A stretch of 64,000 bases of DNA from Gorsachius magnificus (lineage: Eukaryota > Chordata > Aves > Pelecaniformes > Ardeidae): the NCBI GenBank assembly GCA_034008185.1, contig CM067082.1, positions 156,371,895 to 156,435,894 of the forward strand, given 5' to 3'. The notes under the pieces were generated by a model. That model made no database searches. It had not been told where the DNA came from and saw nothing but the letters and a program-made list of their open reading frames with translations. This document shows, one piece after another, positions 24,401-36,400 of the stretch (positions within the stretch are counted from its first letter, which is position 1; each line of letters starts with the position of its first letter). Position numbers and translations under genes: made by a program.

Positions 24401-27400
24401 CCTTGGTCTATGGATCAGCCTTGTAAAATGTCTGTAAAATGTCCAGAAATGCCCACAAAGTGTTCATTGAATTAATTTGGCTGATGACTTTGGGCTCCCT
24501 CTGTTATGGTGGTCGCTCAGGACTGGAGAGGGGCTGTGTTGTGTGGAGTTACTGGGCACCAACGCCAGGTCCGGTCACTGGTGCACTTGCACTGCTTCTT
24601 GTAAGGCTTGTCCTCCAGTGGTTCAGGTGGTTCCTTAGTGCTATAGTAATTCTTATAACATGCAGCTCAAATCCTGGGTTACAACAGTTTAAAGGTAGTT
24701 CCGTTACAATCCCCACCTCTGGTCCCTGTGGACCAGACCATGGGGTTTTACTTTGCAATGAACTCTTCCTCTTGCCCTGGCTTGGACTTATCCACAGACT
24801 TCAGTCCTTTAAGTTTAAACCACTGTCTCTCCAGGGGTGTACCTGCTGTGCCAGTGTGGCCTTCTCTATGGGCCACAATGCCTTCAGAGATGTACCCCTT
24901 TGGACTTCTCCATGGTCACAGTTGCTTGGGGGTGTCCTGCTCCCACATGGACTCACCCACAGGTAGCAGTCCCTTCGACTTGAGTTCATGCTGGAGTTCC
25001 AGCCTGTCCAGTACAGCAGCACAGAAACAGCAGGGATGCCCTGGCCATCGGCCAGCCCAGGCCCATCGCCATGGCTGTTATCAAAATGTTCCCAGGCACA
25101 GCAGAGTGAGATAAGCACTACAGCAGCACAGCAAGCGGCAAAAGCAAAAAGCAGCCACTAATGAGCACTGGAGTCTAATGCAAGGCAAGCAAGCCCCATG
25201 GCAAGCAGAGGAGCCTGCCAATTAATAGCTAGACAGCAATGTTAGATATAAATTCTATCCAGCACATTCCAGTCAAACCTGTCACTATCTCAAACCCTTC
25301 AAGCCCCATGTTGGGTGACAAAAAGGACTGTTGTGGTTTAACCCTGGCTGATAACTAAGCCCCACCCAGCCGCTCACTTGCTCCCCCCACAATGGGATGG
25401 GGGAGAGAATCAGAAGAGTAAAAGTGAGAAAACTCATGGGTTGAGTTAAACACAGTTTAATAGGTAAAGCAAAAACCACGCATGCAAGCAAAGCAAGGAA
25501 TTCATTCCCTTCTTCCCATTGGCAGGCGGGTGCTCAGCCATCCCCAGGGAAGCAGGGCTCCATCACACGTAATAGTGACTTGGGAAGACAAACGCCATCG
25601 CTCCAAATGTGCCCCCCTTCCTTCTTCCCCCAGTTTCTCTACTGAGCATGATGTCATATGGTGTGGAATAGCCCTTTGGCCAGTTGGGGTCAGCTGTCCT
25701 GGCTGTGCCCCCTCCCAGCTTCTTGTGCCCCTGGCAGAGCAGGGGAAGCTGTCCTTGAATGGTGTGAGCACTATGTAGCAACAACTAAACCATCAGTGTG
25801 TTATTAACATTCTTCTCATACTAAACCCAAAACATAGCCCCATACTAGGTACTATGAAGAAAATTATCCCAGTGGAAGCCCAGACAACTCTTATTTGTGG
25901 ACTGACGACAGGTTTCTAGCAAACATACAAAGCATTTGTTAGCGTTGCTATCCTTTCCCTTTGCCTGAGTCCTCCTCTTTCTTTCTTGGCCCTTGGTCCT
26001 CCTGAGCTCTTGCAGCCAGGAGACACTGAAATCACAAATGCACAAAATACAAGAAGGATAAACATCTTAATCTCATGGATACTTCAATCTAAATGTTTTC
26101 TGAGGCCCTCCTTCAAGTGGGATTAGCCGGTAACAGTGTCTGAAAGGTCATAGCCTTGGTTTGACTTGCTCCGCTGCTCAAGATGCTAAACGTGTGTGAA
26201 AGCTTCAGCAAAAGGCCTGAGATGCCATCACTGTTCTCTAAGGCTCCAGGGAGCATCTGTGTGTCCTCTTGGGCTTTGGACATTCATCTTGGAGCTCTGC
26301 CTGCCCGTATTAGCCATTGTGATAGCGTTGCCTAGAGCGCCCAAATGTGACATGTATCAACTGGCATTTTGGCTGCACTAAGTGTAAGATTTTTCCAGTG
26401 TAGGTTTATATCTGGTTTTTTTTTTTTTTCTCTCAAGTGTGTGCGTATTACTGTTATGATTTATTTTCAGGCTGTAACTTTGGTTTTATCACTTGAAATA
26501 CTTTGGAAACTTGGAGGGCTTTTTTAATTAGTTGTAAGCCCTCTTTGACTTGGAGGAAAATTCCAGTGTGAAGAATGCTTTTGATTCACAAAGAAATTAT
26601 GTTTTAGAGCTCCGGTAGAAAGGTTTCCTCTCATATTTGCGTTATTTGGGCCTAACTTTCCTCCCTGAAGCTGCCATTTGCTTTGATAAAGTTGACTTTG
26701 CTTCTTGACAGCTCCAGAATGGATCAGAGTTTGTTATTGAAATGTCAAGACTATCAACATAGATATCCTTCTGCAGAAAGCTGGGTGGGAAATCATGAGC
26801 ATGGGAAACTAGTCTCAAGTACTTAAACTCTTTGACAAGGGGTGGAAGAAATGAACTGGTATAAGCTTATACAAATAGTGGTTTTGATGATAAGTACTAG
26901 CAATAGTTGTGTGCCAGGAGGGGTTATTCTTGCTGCCTTCTGTCCTGAAACCTGTTAGTCCGCCTGTAACAACAACGAAAAGGTGAACGGCTCCCAGTTG
27001 TTCCTTTGCTATAAAATGTCTTTCCCTGAATTTGTTTTCAGTATCACTTATTGCTCCAGCTGCATATGCAAGTTATATGTTGTTGGGGCACTTTCAACCA
27101 CTGCTATTTTGGGGCTGGAGAGGGGTAAACTAGAGGGATTGCTTTCTCCACCACGGAGAAAACAAAAGTCACTCTGGGGATGGTGGTGAAAGCTGGCAAA
27201 GCAAGTGAGATCCTGCCACTCTTGTTCCTGTGGTTCTGCCTGCAGAATTGCAAGCGTTACCCTCGCTCGCGGGGATTCAAGGAAGTGAGGTGTGAGACTT
27301 GTGGGTTAGTGTCCCTGGGGGATGCAGGTTGGGGGATGCTGGATGCCTCCGTAACCTCAGGGAGGGCTGGAGGGAGCCGGGGAGGTTGGTGGAAGGTTTG

Positions 27401-30400
27401 GCAGAAGGCGCACGCTCTTGCAGGGATGAGAGACCAAGGCTGGGGGTGGGACGGTTTTCTTGACACGGGGCCAACTGGAAAATCTCAAGCGCAGATGAAG
27501 AAAGGGGAAGGGGAATGTGATACTGTCTACCAGGGAAGGACATAAAACCTAAGAGAACAACGTAGCCAAGTTTTGCCGCAGTGCTATAGGGTTTCAGCTG
27601 CCGCTTCGGCAATGCTGTTTTGCAGCAATTTGCTTAAAGCACTGGGAATTCTAGTTCAGGTTTGTAGAACAGGCCAAGGAGATATCTCATCTTGGCTTAT
27701 GTATCTGTTTAAACTTAAAACTTCCTTGAATCTCCTAATTATTTCCCTTAAACTTGCATTCATACCCCTCCTTTCAAGTATGCTTTGCCACAGGAATCAA
27801 GGGAATAACTTAACTCGTGCTAAATTGGAGTGCAAGTGGGGTACAGTTGGTGATTCAGCCAGCTTTTAAGCTCTTTTGCCCTGACTTTTGTCTTCTGCAC
27901 GTTATGCAGCATTGAGCAGACAGCTCTGGTCCTGCTCCTCACGTATGGTGAGAAAACCTGCTGGTTATCCATAGGCAAGTTGGTTCTTTTCTTGGAAACA
28001 TAGGCCTGTACTCTTGCTCCCATACCACTCTTTATAGTTTTTGAGTTTTCATGGTATAGCTGAGCTCCTTTGTGACACTTGGAAAGTTAGATCTGATTTT
28101 TTTTTTTTTTTTTTAGCTTATTGGCTCTAATTCTGATAGGTTCCATGTAGTTGCACCCTGTATCATCCTGGGGATGATGACTCAGTCTCCAGACCCACTG
28201 AAAGAGGTGGGATGTGGGAATTGTAAAGCAAGCCCACATACATTTTGAAGACAGATGGAAACTTCATTTCAGACTGGAGCTTCTCTGGTTGTGAGTAGCA
28301 CTAATGAGCATCTGTTGATGGAGTAGGCCAGGGAGGGGGTTCTCAGTGTTCTTTATTACTGATCACGTTAGGATATCAAGGGCTAAACTGAAAAGGAAGA
28401 TACAGGTTGTTTGTGAAGACTGACGGCAAAGCTTACAGAATATGCCCAATGTGCTTTTTAATGTTTCTTTTCCTGTTTGTAGTATTTCCATGTCAGACAA
28501 ACTCCACCTGCAATAAGGCATTATCACAAATAGATTTATTATCTGATTGTTTATACATGCCACAGGATTTCCCTGATGTATATACCCCCCAGGTCTAGGC
28601 TGGAGTCCCTGGAATTTGCTCGTACCTTGTAGTGCTGAACACAGTTTCTGGCAAACGCATGTGAAAACTGAGTATAGCTACTGAAGTGGCCCCATCCCTG
28701 GAAACATTCAAGGCCAGGTTGGACGGGGCTGTGAGCAACCTGATCTAGTTAGCGGTGTCCCTGCTCACTGCAGGGGGGTTGGACTAGGTGACCTCTAGGG
28801 GTCCCTTCCAACCCAAAACACTCTATGATTCTGTGATTCTAAGTGCATCTGCAAGTGAATCCAGAAGCAGTGGGATTTTAATGCCAGCACCCAAAGTGTC
28901 TGGAGATACCTTTTAATACTGTAAGGCTTCTGTAAGGCTCCGCAGTTTAATTTGGGAAACTTCAGAGGTGAGCTGTGTAAGTAACCTAAATTGTCTCCTT
29001 TGTGCATGCACACTGCAATGGAATTTTGTTTTGTGATTGCATGCAAGTTTTGTTCTGCAAAATCCTGGCCTATTTCAGTGAATAGCAATTACTAAATATT
29101 TCTTTTTACCATTTCATTAACCCAAGGCTTATTTGGAACACATTATCCAGGTTCTGTACTCGATGGAAAACACATTTGGTTCCTCATGGGTGTTTTTAAG
29201 ATGCTGTCCAAGACACAGCTCAAAGAGAAAGCTATCAAGAGTCCTCTTAGGTGCAGCATCCCTTCTGATGCTGAAAGTCAGCTTTCTTTTCATTACTTCT
29301 GAGTACTTAGAATTATTATAGGTCACCTCGTGTTTAGTTGTCATCCCTAGGGAAACCCAAAGACCCAGTACCTGGAAAACGACCTGCTAATGACTTGTGA
29401 ACAACTGGAAAAGCTGTTTGACTGAATTCACCTTCTATCGTGGCCCTGCTAGATTTTCATTCTCCAACATGATACTCATAAGATCATAGTTTGCTCTTCC
29501 TGTGGTCCCCACCTCCTTTCCATCTAGTTGTCCTGAGGGAATGAAGACAAGATGGGAATTTGGAAAATAATCTCATGCAGTGCTCCTTTGCAGAATGTGG
29601 TCACGTAAACTTTTTAGATAGAATTGATTTGCTAATGCATGCACATAATTATGCTGATGCTTCCTGGCCCTTGAGTGGCTGATTTGCAAGTCATTTGTAT
29701 ATGACAATTTTGTTCCTTACACTTTTTCCGCTGCTAGTTCTCAGAGGAGTTCACAAGGAATAATTTAGGTGCAAAACTTTCAAATCTCTTCTTCATCTCT
29801 GTTTCACCTGCGGACTCTAAAGCATTCTGGATTCTAAAGGAGTTTAGGGATATAGATCATACGTAACTATTTCAAATGAGACGACAACTAAATGCCTTTG
29901 TGAATCTGGGAAAAACTGATCATCCAGCCCTGGAGTGGGAGACGGATCATGTATTTTCAGACCGTACAAACAATTTGTTCTGTAAGACAGAGTATCAACT
30001 GGGGTCGTTCTTGTGGAGTTGAGTGCAGAAAGTGTGCTGGTTGGTTTTTGTTCTTCCCCGTTGGTTTTTCCCAACTGTATAGCTTAATGGGACACCTCTC
30101 AGTTGGCCCTTCTGACCTCACTATAGTTTCTCACAGTCAGCTGAAACCTTAAGCCATTCATTCAGCCATAACTTGGTAATCTTTCTAAAGGAAAAGATTC
30201 AAATCTGGCACCATCTTCCCCTTCAGTCCTTGGAAATGGCCATTATATGCCATATTGAAATGGCATCCTCAGTGTTACACCATGAAATTTTTATATATCG
30301 TAGAATCATAGAGTGTTTTGGGTTGGAAGGGACCCCTAGAGGTCATCTAGTCCAAACCCCTGCAGGAGCAGGGACACCTTTAACCAGATCAGGTTGCTCA

Positions 30401-33400
30401 CAGCCCCGTCCAACCTGGTCTGGAATGTTCCCAGAGATGGGGCTTCCACCACCTCTCTGGGCAACCCATTCCAGTGTTTCATCACCCTCATTGTAAAGAA
30501 TTTCTTCCTTATGTCCAGTCTAAACCTACCCTGCTTCAGTTTAAAACCATCCCCCCTTGTCCTGTCACAGCTGGCCCTACTAAAAATCTTGTCCCCCCCT
30601 TTCCTCTGGGCCCCCTTTAAGCCCTGAGCGGCCGCACTCAGCTCTGCCTGCAGCCTTCTCTGCTCCAGGCTGAACACCCCCAACTCTCCCAGCCTGGCCT
30701 CACAGCAGAGGGGCTCCAGCCCTCGGAGCATTTTAGTAGCCCTCCTCTGGCCCCGCTCCAACAGCTCCATGTCCTCCTTGTGCTGAGGGCTCCCGAGCTG
30801 GACGCAGGGCTCCAGGGGAGGTCTCCCCAGAGCAGAGCAGAGGGGCACAATCCCCTCCCTCGACGCTGGCCACGCTTCTCCTGATGCAGCCCAGAGTACT
30901 GCTGGCCTTCTGGGCTGCCAGTGCACATTGCCAGCTCATGTCCAGCTTTTCATCCATCAGCACCCCCAAGTCCCTCTCAGCAGGGCTGCTCTCCATCCTT
31001 TCTTCCCCCAGCCTGTATTGATACAGGGGGTTGCCCCGACTCAGGTGCAGGACCTTGCCCTTGGCCTTGTTGAACCTCATGGGGTTCACACAGGCCCACC
31101 TCTCCAGCTTGTCCAGGTAATAGCATTAATATCTCTTAATGCTTTTCAGTAATTGGAGATAAGGCATCATGCAGTATGCACCCACAGAGCTCACAGCTTA
31201 CCTCCAAGGCATTTTTGGGTAACCAATGACTTAAGGGCTGTCCTTCTGCTCTGCCTGTTTTGTGGGTGGTTTAGAAAATGGGAACTTGCACAAATTGGTT
31301 GATGGTGTCTTGGATGTTGTTTGCATGCTGGGATAACTGTAAGCCTGTGGAGCCTCTTCCCATGAGACAATTTTTCCTCAAGATGCTTTCTAGCATGTTT
31401 TCTTGTACTTTTTACTTAGAATTGAAAATGGTTCTTCCTTTAGATGTCTGCAGTCACTGGGAAAGAGCAGTGTAGGGACTGGCATAGGAATGACATTATG
31501 TAGCTCTGCATTTTTTGGGACTTCCTTGTCAAGCATGGGCAACTTGAAACCCAAATGGCTTCCTTTATCTGGTTAGCTACTTGGTCATGTTTTACAGGCA
31601 ATGATTGTACCTTGAGGCCTGCTCTGAGCTTCTTGGAATCGAGGTGAAACAGACCCAGATTCATGGAGCTGGGGAACCGTTCTCTGCTAAATGAATATGC
31701 ATACAACTGTGGAATTCCACAATGCTGCGTCTTTATGTCCAGTCTTAAAGTGAGGTTCTATCCTCCCCAAAGTAACTTGAAATATGCCAAAATGTTGTGA
31801 GGAACAGCTTTCACATTTGGTGAGGATTGGGGTGGTGAGGTGAAGTGTGACATAATACGTCTTTGCCCTCTGTAATCTTTTACCCCTTCCAACATCCAGG
31901 CACACAAGAGCCGATTCAATTCTTAATCTTGGTGTAACGAAACCACCTCGTGGTTTCTGTATTTCAGTTGATCTAAATTGGGATGGCAGGAGTTCTTGAA
32001 TCCAACAGCTTTAGGCTATTTTAGGTGGTGAAAATCTGCCATTGGCACTATGGAGGGCATTTATAAGTAACAAGCTAATTATGTAAAATGCACACTGTCC
32101 ACTTGTTAAGATCTTCTTAAAGTTTCATAATCTAATCAGAATTTGCTATGTATAACACTTGGCTTGTTGTCCTCCCCCCTGCCTTTTTAATGCAACTTAG
32201 TTGGTTGAATGGATGATCAATACAGGAAGGAAATGCTTTCCTTAATACTGGTTGGTTGAGTGCGCCCCACATGCCTTTCTAATATAATGCATAAAGGATT
32301 TTCTTTTTTTTAATTACTGAGCACAAATGCATTGCTTTGGAAATGGATGATAGGCAGTCCCGTCTGCTAAGCAGCGCTCAGAGTAAAGCTTTGGGTCTCT
32401 CTGGGCTATGGTACTTTGGTTAATATGACTCTTTGTTCATATAAACACTATGTAGTATCATACAAATATTGTATATGATGAAGTCATGGCGTATTCTGAG
32501 GGTATGCACCTGAAGCGTTGGCAAAGGTAGGTCTGGCTGAGGTCCTTGCCATTATTCTGTGGTCCATTCACCTTCAAAAGGTTAAGTGAGGGTCCTGCCA
32601 GCAGCACAGGTCTGTCAAAGACACCTTGGCTATCAATATCCATTTATTCATCACCCGTGATTAGCCACTGTTACAGCATCTGCTTCCCTCCCACATAATT
32701 GTCCATGGATTCAGTCCTTTGAAGAAGGGTTGCACTGTTCCTATAACAGTGTGGGACTTGGGTCTTTCTTGATGGTGGTGAGTGGGCATCGTGACATTGA
32801 TGGCAGATGTTCACATTGTTTATTCTTTCCCTTTCTTCCTCTTGCTGGGTTAAATTGTGGTGTGAAAGAGCGGCATTTTGGGGTGCTTGGGGAGATCAAG
32901 GGAAAGAGAGCGATGTTGTTCGATGGATGTACTCTTCGCTGGGTTAAAAATTGGCTGGATGGCCGAGCCCAGAGAGTCGTGGTGAACGGAGCTAAATCCA
33001 GTTGGCGGCCGGTCACAAGCGGTGTCCCCCAGGGCTCAGTTCTAGGGCCAGTCTTGTTTAATATCTTTATCAATGACCTGGATGAGGGGATTGAGTGTGC
33101 CCTCAGTAAATTTGCAGACGACACCAAACTGGGTGGTAGTGTTGATCTGCTGGAGGGGAGGAGGGCTCTGCAAAGGGACCTGGCCAGGCTGGATCGATGG
33201 GCCGAGGCCAATTGTATGAGGTTCAACAAGGCCAAGTGCCGGGTCCTGCACTTGGGTCACAACAACCCCATGCAGCGCTACAGGCTTGGGGAAGAGTGGC
33301 TGGAAAGCTGCCTGGTGGAAAAAGACCTGGGGGTACTGGCTGACAGCCACCTGAATATGAGCCAGCAGTGTGCCCAGGTGGCCAAGAAGGCCAATGGCAT

Positions 33401-36400
33401 CCTGGCCTGTATCAGGAATAGTGTGACCAGCAGGAGTAGGGAAGTGATCGTGCCCCTGTACTCGGTGCTGGTGAGGCCGTACCTTGAATACTGTGTTCAG
33501 TTTTGGGCCCCTCACTACAAGAAAGATGTTGCCTTGCTGGAACAGGTCCAGAGGAGAGCCACAAAGCTGGGGAGGGGTCTGGAACACAAGGCATACGAGG
33601 AGCGGCTGAGGGAGCTGGGGTTGTTTAGTCTGGAGAAGAGGAGGCTGAGGGGAGCCCTGATCGCCCTCTACAACTGCCTGACAGGAGGCTGTAGTGAGGT
33701 GGGGGTCGGTCCCTTCTCCCTGGTAACAGACGATAGGACGAGGGGGAATGGCTTGAAGCTGCACCAGGGCAGGTTTAGGCTAGACATTAGGCAAAACTTC
33801 TTCACCGAGAGGGTTGTCAGGCTCTGGAATGGGCTGCCCAGGGAGGTGGTGGAGTCCTCATCCCTGGAGGGATTTAAAAGAAGGATCGATGAGGTGCTTA
33901 GGGACAGGGTTTAGTGGTGGGATGGCAGGGTTAGGTTAAAGGTTGGACTCAATGATCTTAAAGGTCTTTTCCAGCCGAGGTGATTCTATGATTCTATGGC
34001 AGGGAGGGAAACACTGTGCAGTGCCCTTGCATCTGGAGCCGATGACAATAAGGGTTGTGATGTTGGTTGGCTTCATGGGAACCTGTTCTAGGATACATCA
34101 GTGAGAACGTAGTCTCCTGCACCACCAGGTTTATCCTTATCTGATGGGTTTGAAACCTTGGCCAGAGCTAGTTTGCTTAGCTGGAGATCTGACCATTGAA
34201 GCTTCATTTGAGCCTTGTAAAACCTCAGGACTGCAAAGCTCCTTCAGAAGGACATTCATGAGACACCTTTTGTCACGGGGTGACCTTTATGCAAGAGCTT
34301 TTGAGTATCCTCCTGTGGAGTTTTGTAAGGAACCAGCCTCTATGTTCACGGGTCTTTCTGCTGGGGCTCAGAATGAGGATAAACTTGTACCATCCCATCG
34401 CCATAATCTCTCTCATGCATCCTGCTTGCTCCACTGCCCAGAAAGTTTGTTTTTTCACCTGTTTAGTTTTTAAACCTGCCATGAGGATAATATGACATTA
34501 AGAGTGGAAAAGCTATCGCTGTTGTGCAGGGGAGGAATTGCAGAGCCGTAAACTGCTCCCAAAATAGATCAGATGATGTGTCAAACCGCCCAACCATCTA
34601 AATACTCCATGAGCTGACCTCCGTGCAATATAAAATAGGGGCTGGGTAAAATGTTTTGAGGGGAGGGCGAAGTGAAAACCCCTTTCTGCCTGAATCTGCA
34701 TGCTTGTTTCTAGAAGTCGTCGTTTGTCCAGAAGTTGATTAGGAGCCAGTATCTGCTTCCAGCTGGGACCTCTGGTTCCTGAATATAAAGGCTAGGGCTG
34801 GGGAAGGTGGAGGAAGCTCATTCTCTAGTTGTTTTTCTGTCCCAATGAACTCGAGGAGCTCTTTGCATTCACTGTGCTTCCCTCAAAGGTTCAATTTCAA
34901 ACCCCCCCAGCTTCTGAGAGTTGTGTCGCCTGGAGAGTAACCTTTATTTTCTCCTTAGCTGCTGTGCTGCTTGAGTGTGTGTGCATAGGGATATCTCCAG
35001 GCAGCGAGGGAAGCTGCTGCCTTGGCTACAAGGAGTTTTCTTCCCTGGCTGCCAATCTCTGTGGTCTGGGCAAGGGCAGCTCTGTAACTGCAGCATCTGC
35101 CGAGAACAGACCGAGCAGTGTTTGGGAGGGACGGGAGGATTTATCCAACAGACCGGCTGGTGGAGAGGGGGAAAGGAAGAGGCCAAGTCTTGCTGCATGA
35201 TGTGTGCTTCAGAGCTGTTAAATTTGGGAGATAAAGGCTCAACAAAAGGGCTGGCTGAGGTGTTAGGGAGACAAACGGGGCGATTCATTACAAAGTCAGC
35301 CGCGTTCCCTGGCAGGGGCGGGTGGGAGAGACTGACACTAACACATGGCTGGCCACACCATCGCCGGGGCCGTGCGAGGCATGCCCACGTCCCGGCGTGC
35401 CGAGGGTTGCTGCGGGTGGGGGGCTGGCTGGGGACGTGGCAGGATTCCTGCTGGGACCGCGGAGGTGGGGTTGCCGCAAGCGAGCGCGGCGGGAATGGCC
35501 TCTCCGAGGAAAGAGCAGAGTGCTCCGGCTGTATGAATCCATCCACCCTGTGTCACAAAGCGTGCGTGGCATCTGCTTGACACCGCTGGGTCGGTTCTTG
35601 CTGTCGGCCGAAGGGTTGGAGAGTGAGGGTGGGGTAAATCATAGAATCACTTTGGTTGGAAAAGACCTTTAAGATCATTGAGTCCAACCTTTAACCTAAC
35701 CCTGCCATCCCACCACTAAACCCTGTCCCTAAGCACCTCACCTCTCCTTCTTTTAAATACCTCCAGGGATGGGGACTTGACCACCTCCCTGGGCAGCCCA
35801 TTCCAGAGCCTGACAACCCTCTCGGTGAAGAAGTTTTTCCTAATGTCTAGCCTAAACCTGCCCTGGCACAGCTTCAAGCCATTCCCCCTCGTCCTATCAT
35901 CTGTTACCAGGGAGAAGAGGACGACCCCCACCTCACTACAGCCTCCTGTCAGGCAGTTGTAGAGGGCGATCAGGTCTCCCCTCATCCTCCTCTTCTCCAG
36001 ACTAAACACCCCCAGTTCCCCCAGCAGTTCCTCGTATGACTTGTGTTCCAGACCCCTCACCAGCTTCGGCCGCAGCCGAAGCAAGGTCCTGCAGTGCATC
36101 TCACAGGTCTTGGTGCTGAGAACAAAACTACTGCCATATGGGGTCAAACCAAAAGTTTCTTTAGCCAGGCGTGGACATCTGGGGAAGCCAAGGAGAAGTG
36201 GGACAAGCGATGTGTCTCCTGGTATCTCCTGCTTGCTCCTGGCAGTAGTCAGCGGTTTAGAGGCTTCCTGAGCCAGAGGCTGCATTCAAGCCCTCATGTT
36301 TCATCACCCACCTGGGTGAACCTCCCTTTCCTGAATTTGTCTAACTCCTTTTGGAATCTGTTCATATCTGTTTCATATGAGCCTTGCAGTTTAATGATGT

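Noticed and set aside
24439..24966. A 175-codon + frame inside the LTR element as a retroviral gene
   Set aside because: It is on the strand opposite to the element's own direction, as set by the primer site and LTR ends, and shows no retroviral motif.
27180..27545. A possible exon after the CTGCCTGCAG acceptor-like sequence near 27245
   Set aside because: No matching donor gives a conserved product, and the translation is low-information Gly/Trp-rich sequence.
32730..33914. A 394-codon frame as a host gene
   Set aside because: From about 32922 on it is CR1 ORF2. The first 60 or so codons are unrelated flank that happens to stay open.
34975..35580. A 201-codon + frame and the 200-codon minus frame opposite it
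   Set aside because: Both sit in a locally GC-rich patch, resemble no family and overlap each other on opposite strands. No splice sites are arranged around them.
35716..36285. A 189-codon minus-strand frame as a host gene
   Set aside because: Residues from the [12 protein letters not shown] motif on are the CR1 ORF2 C-terminus. The N-terminal part is chance flank.
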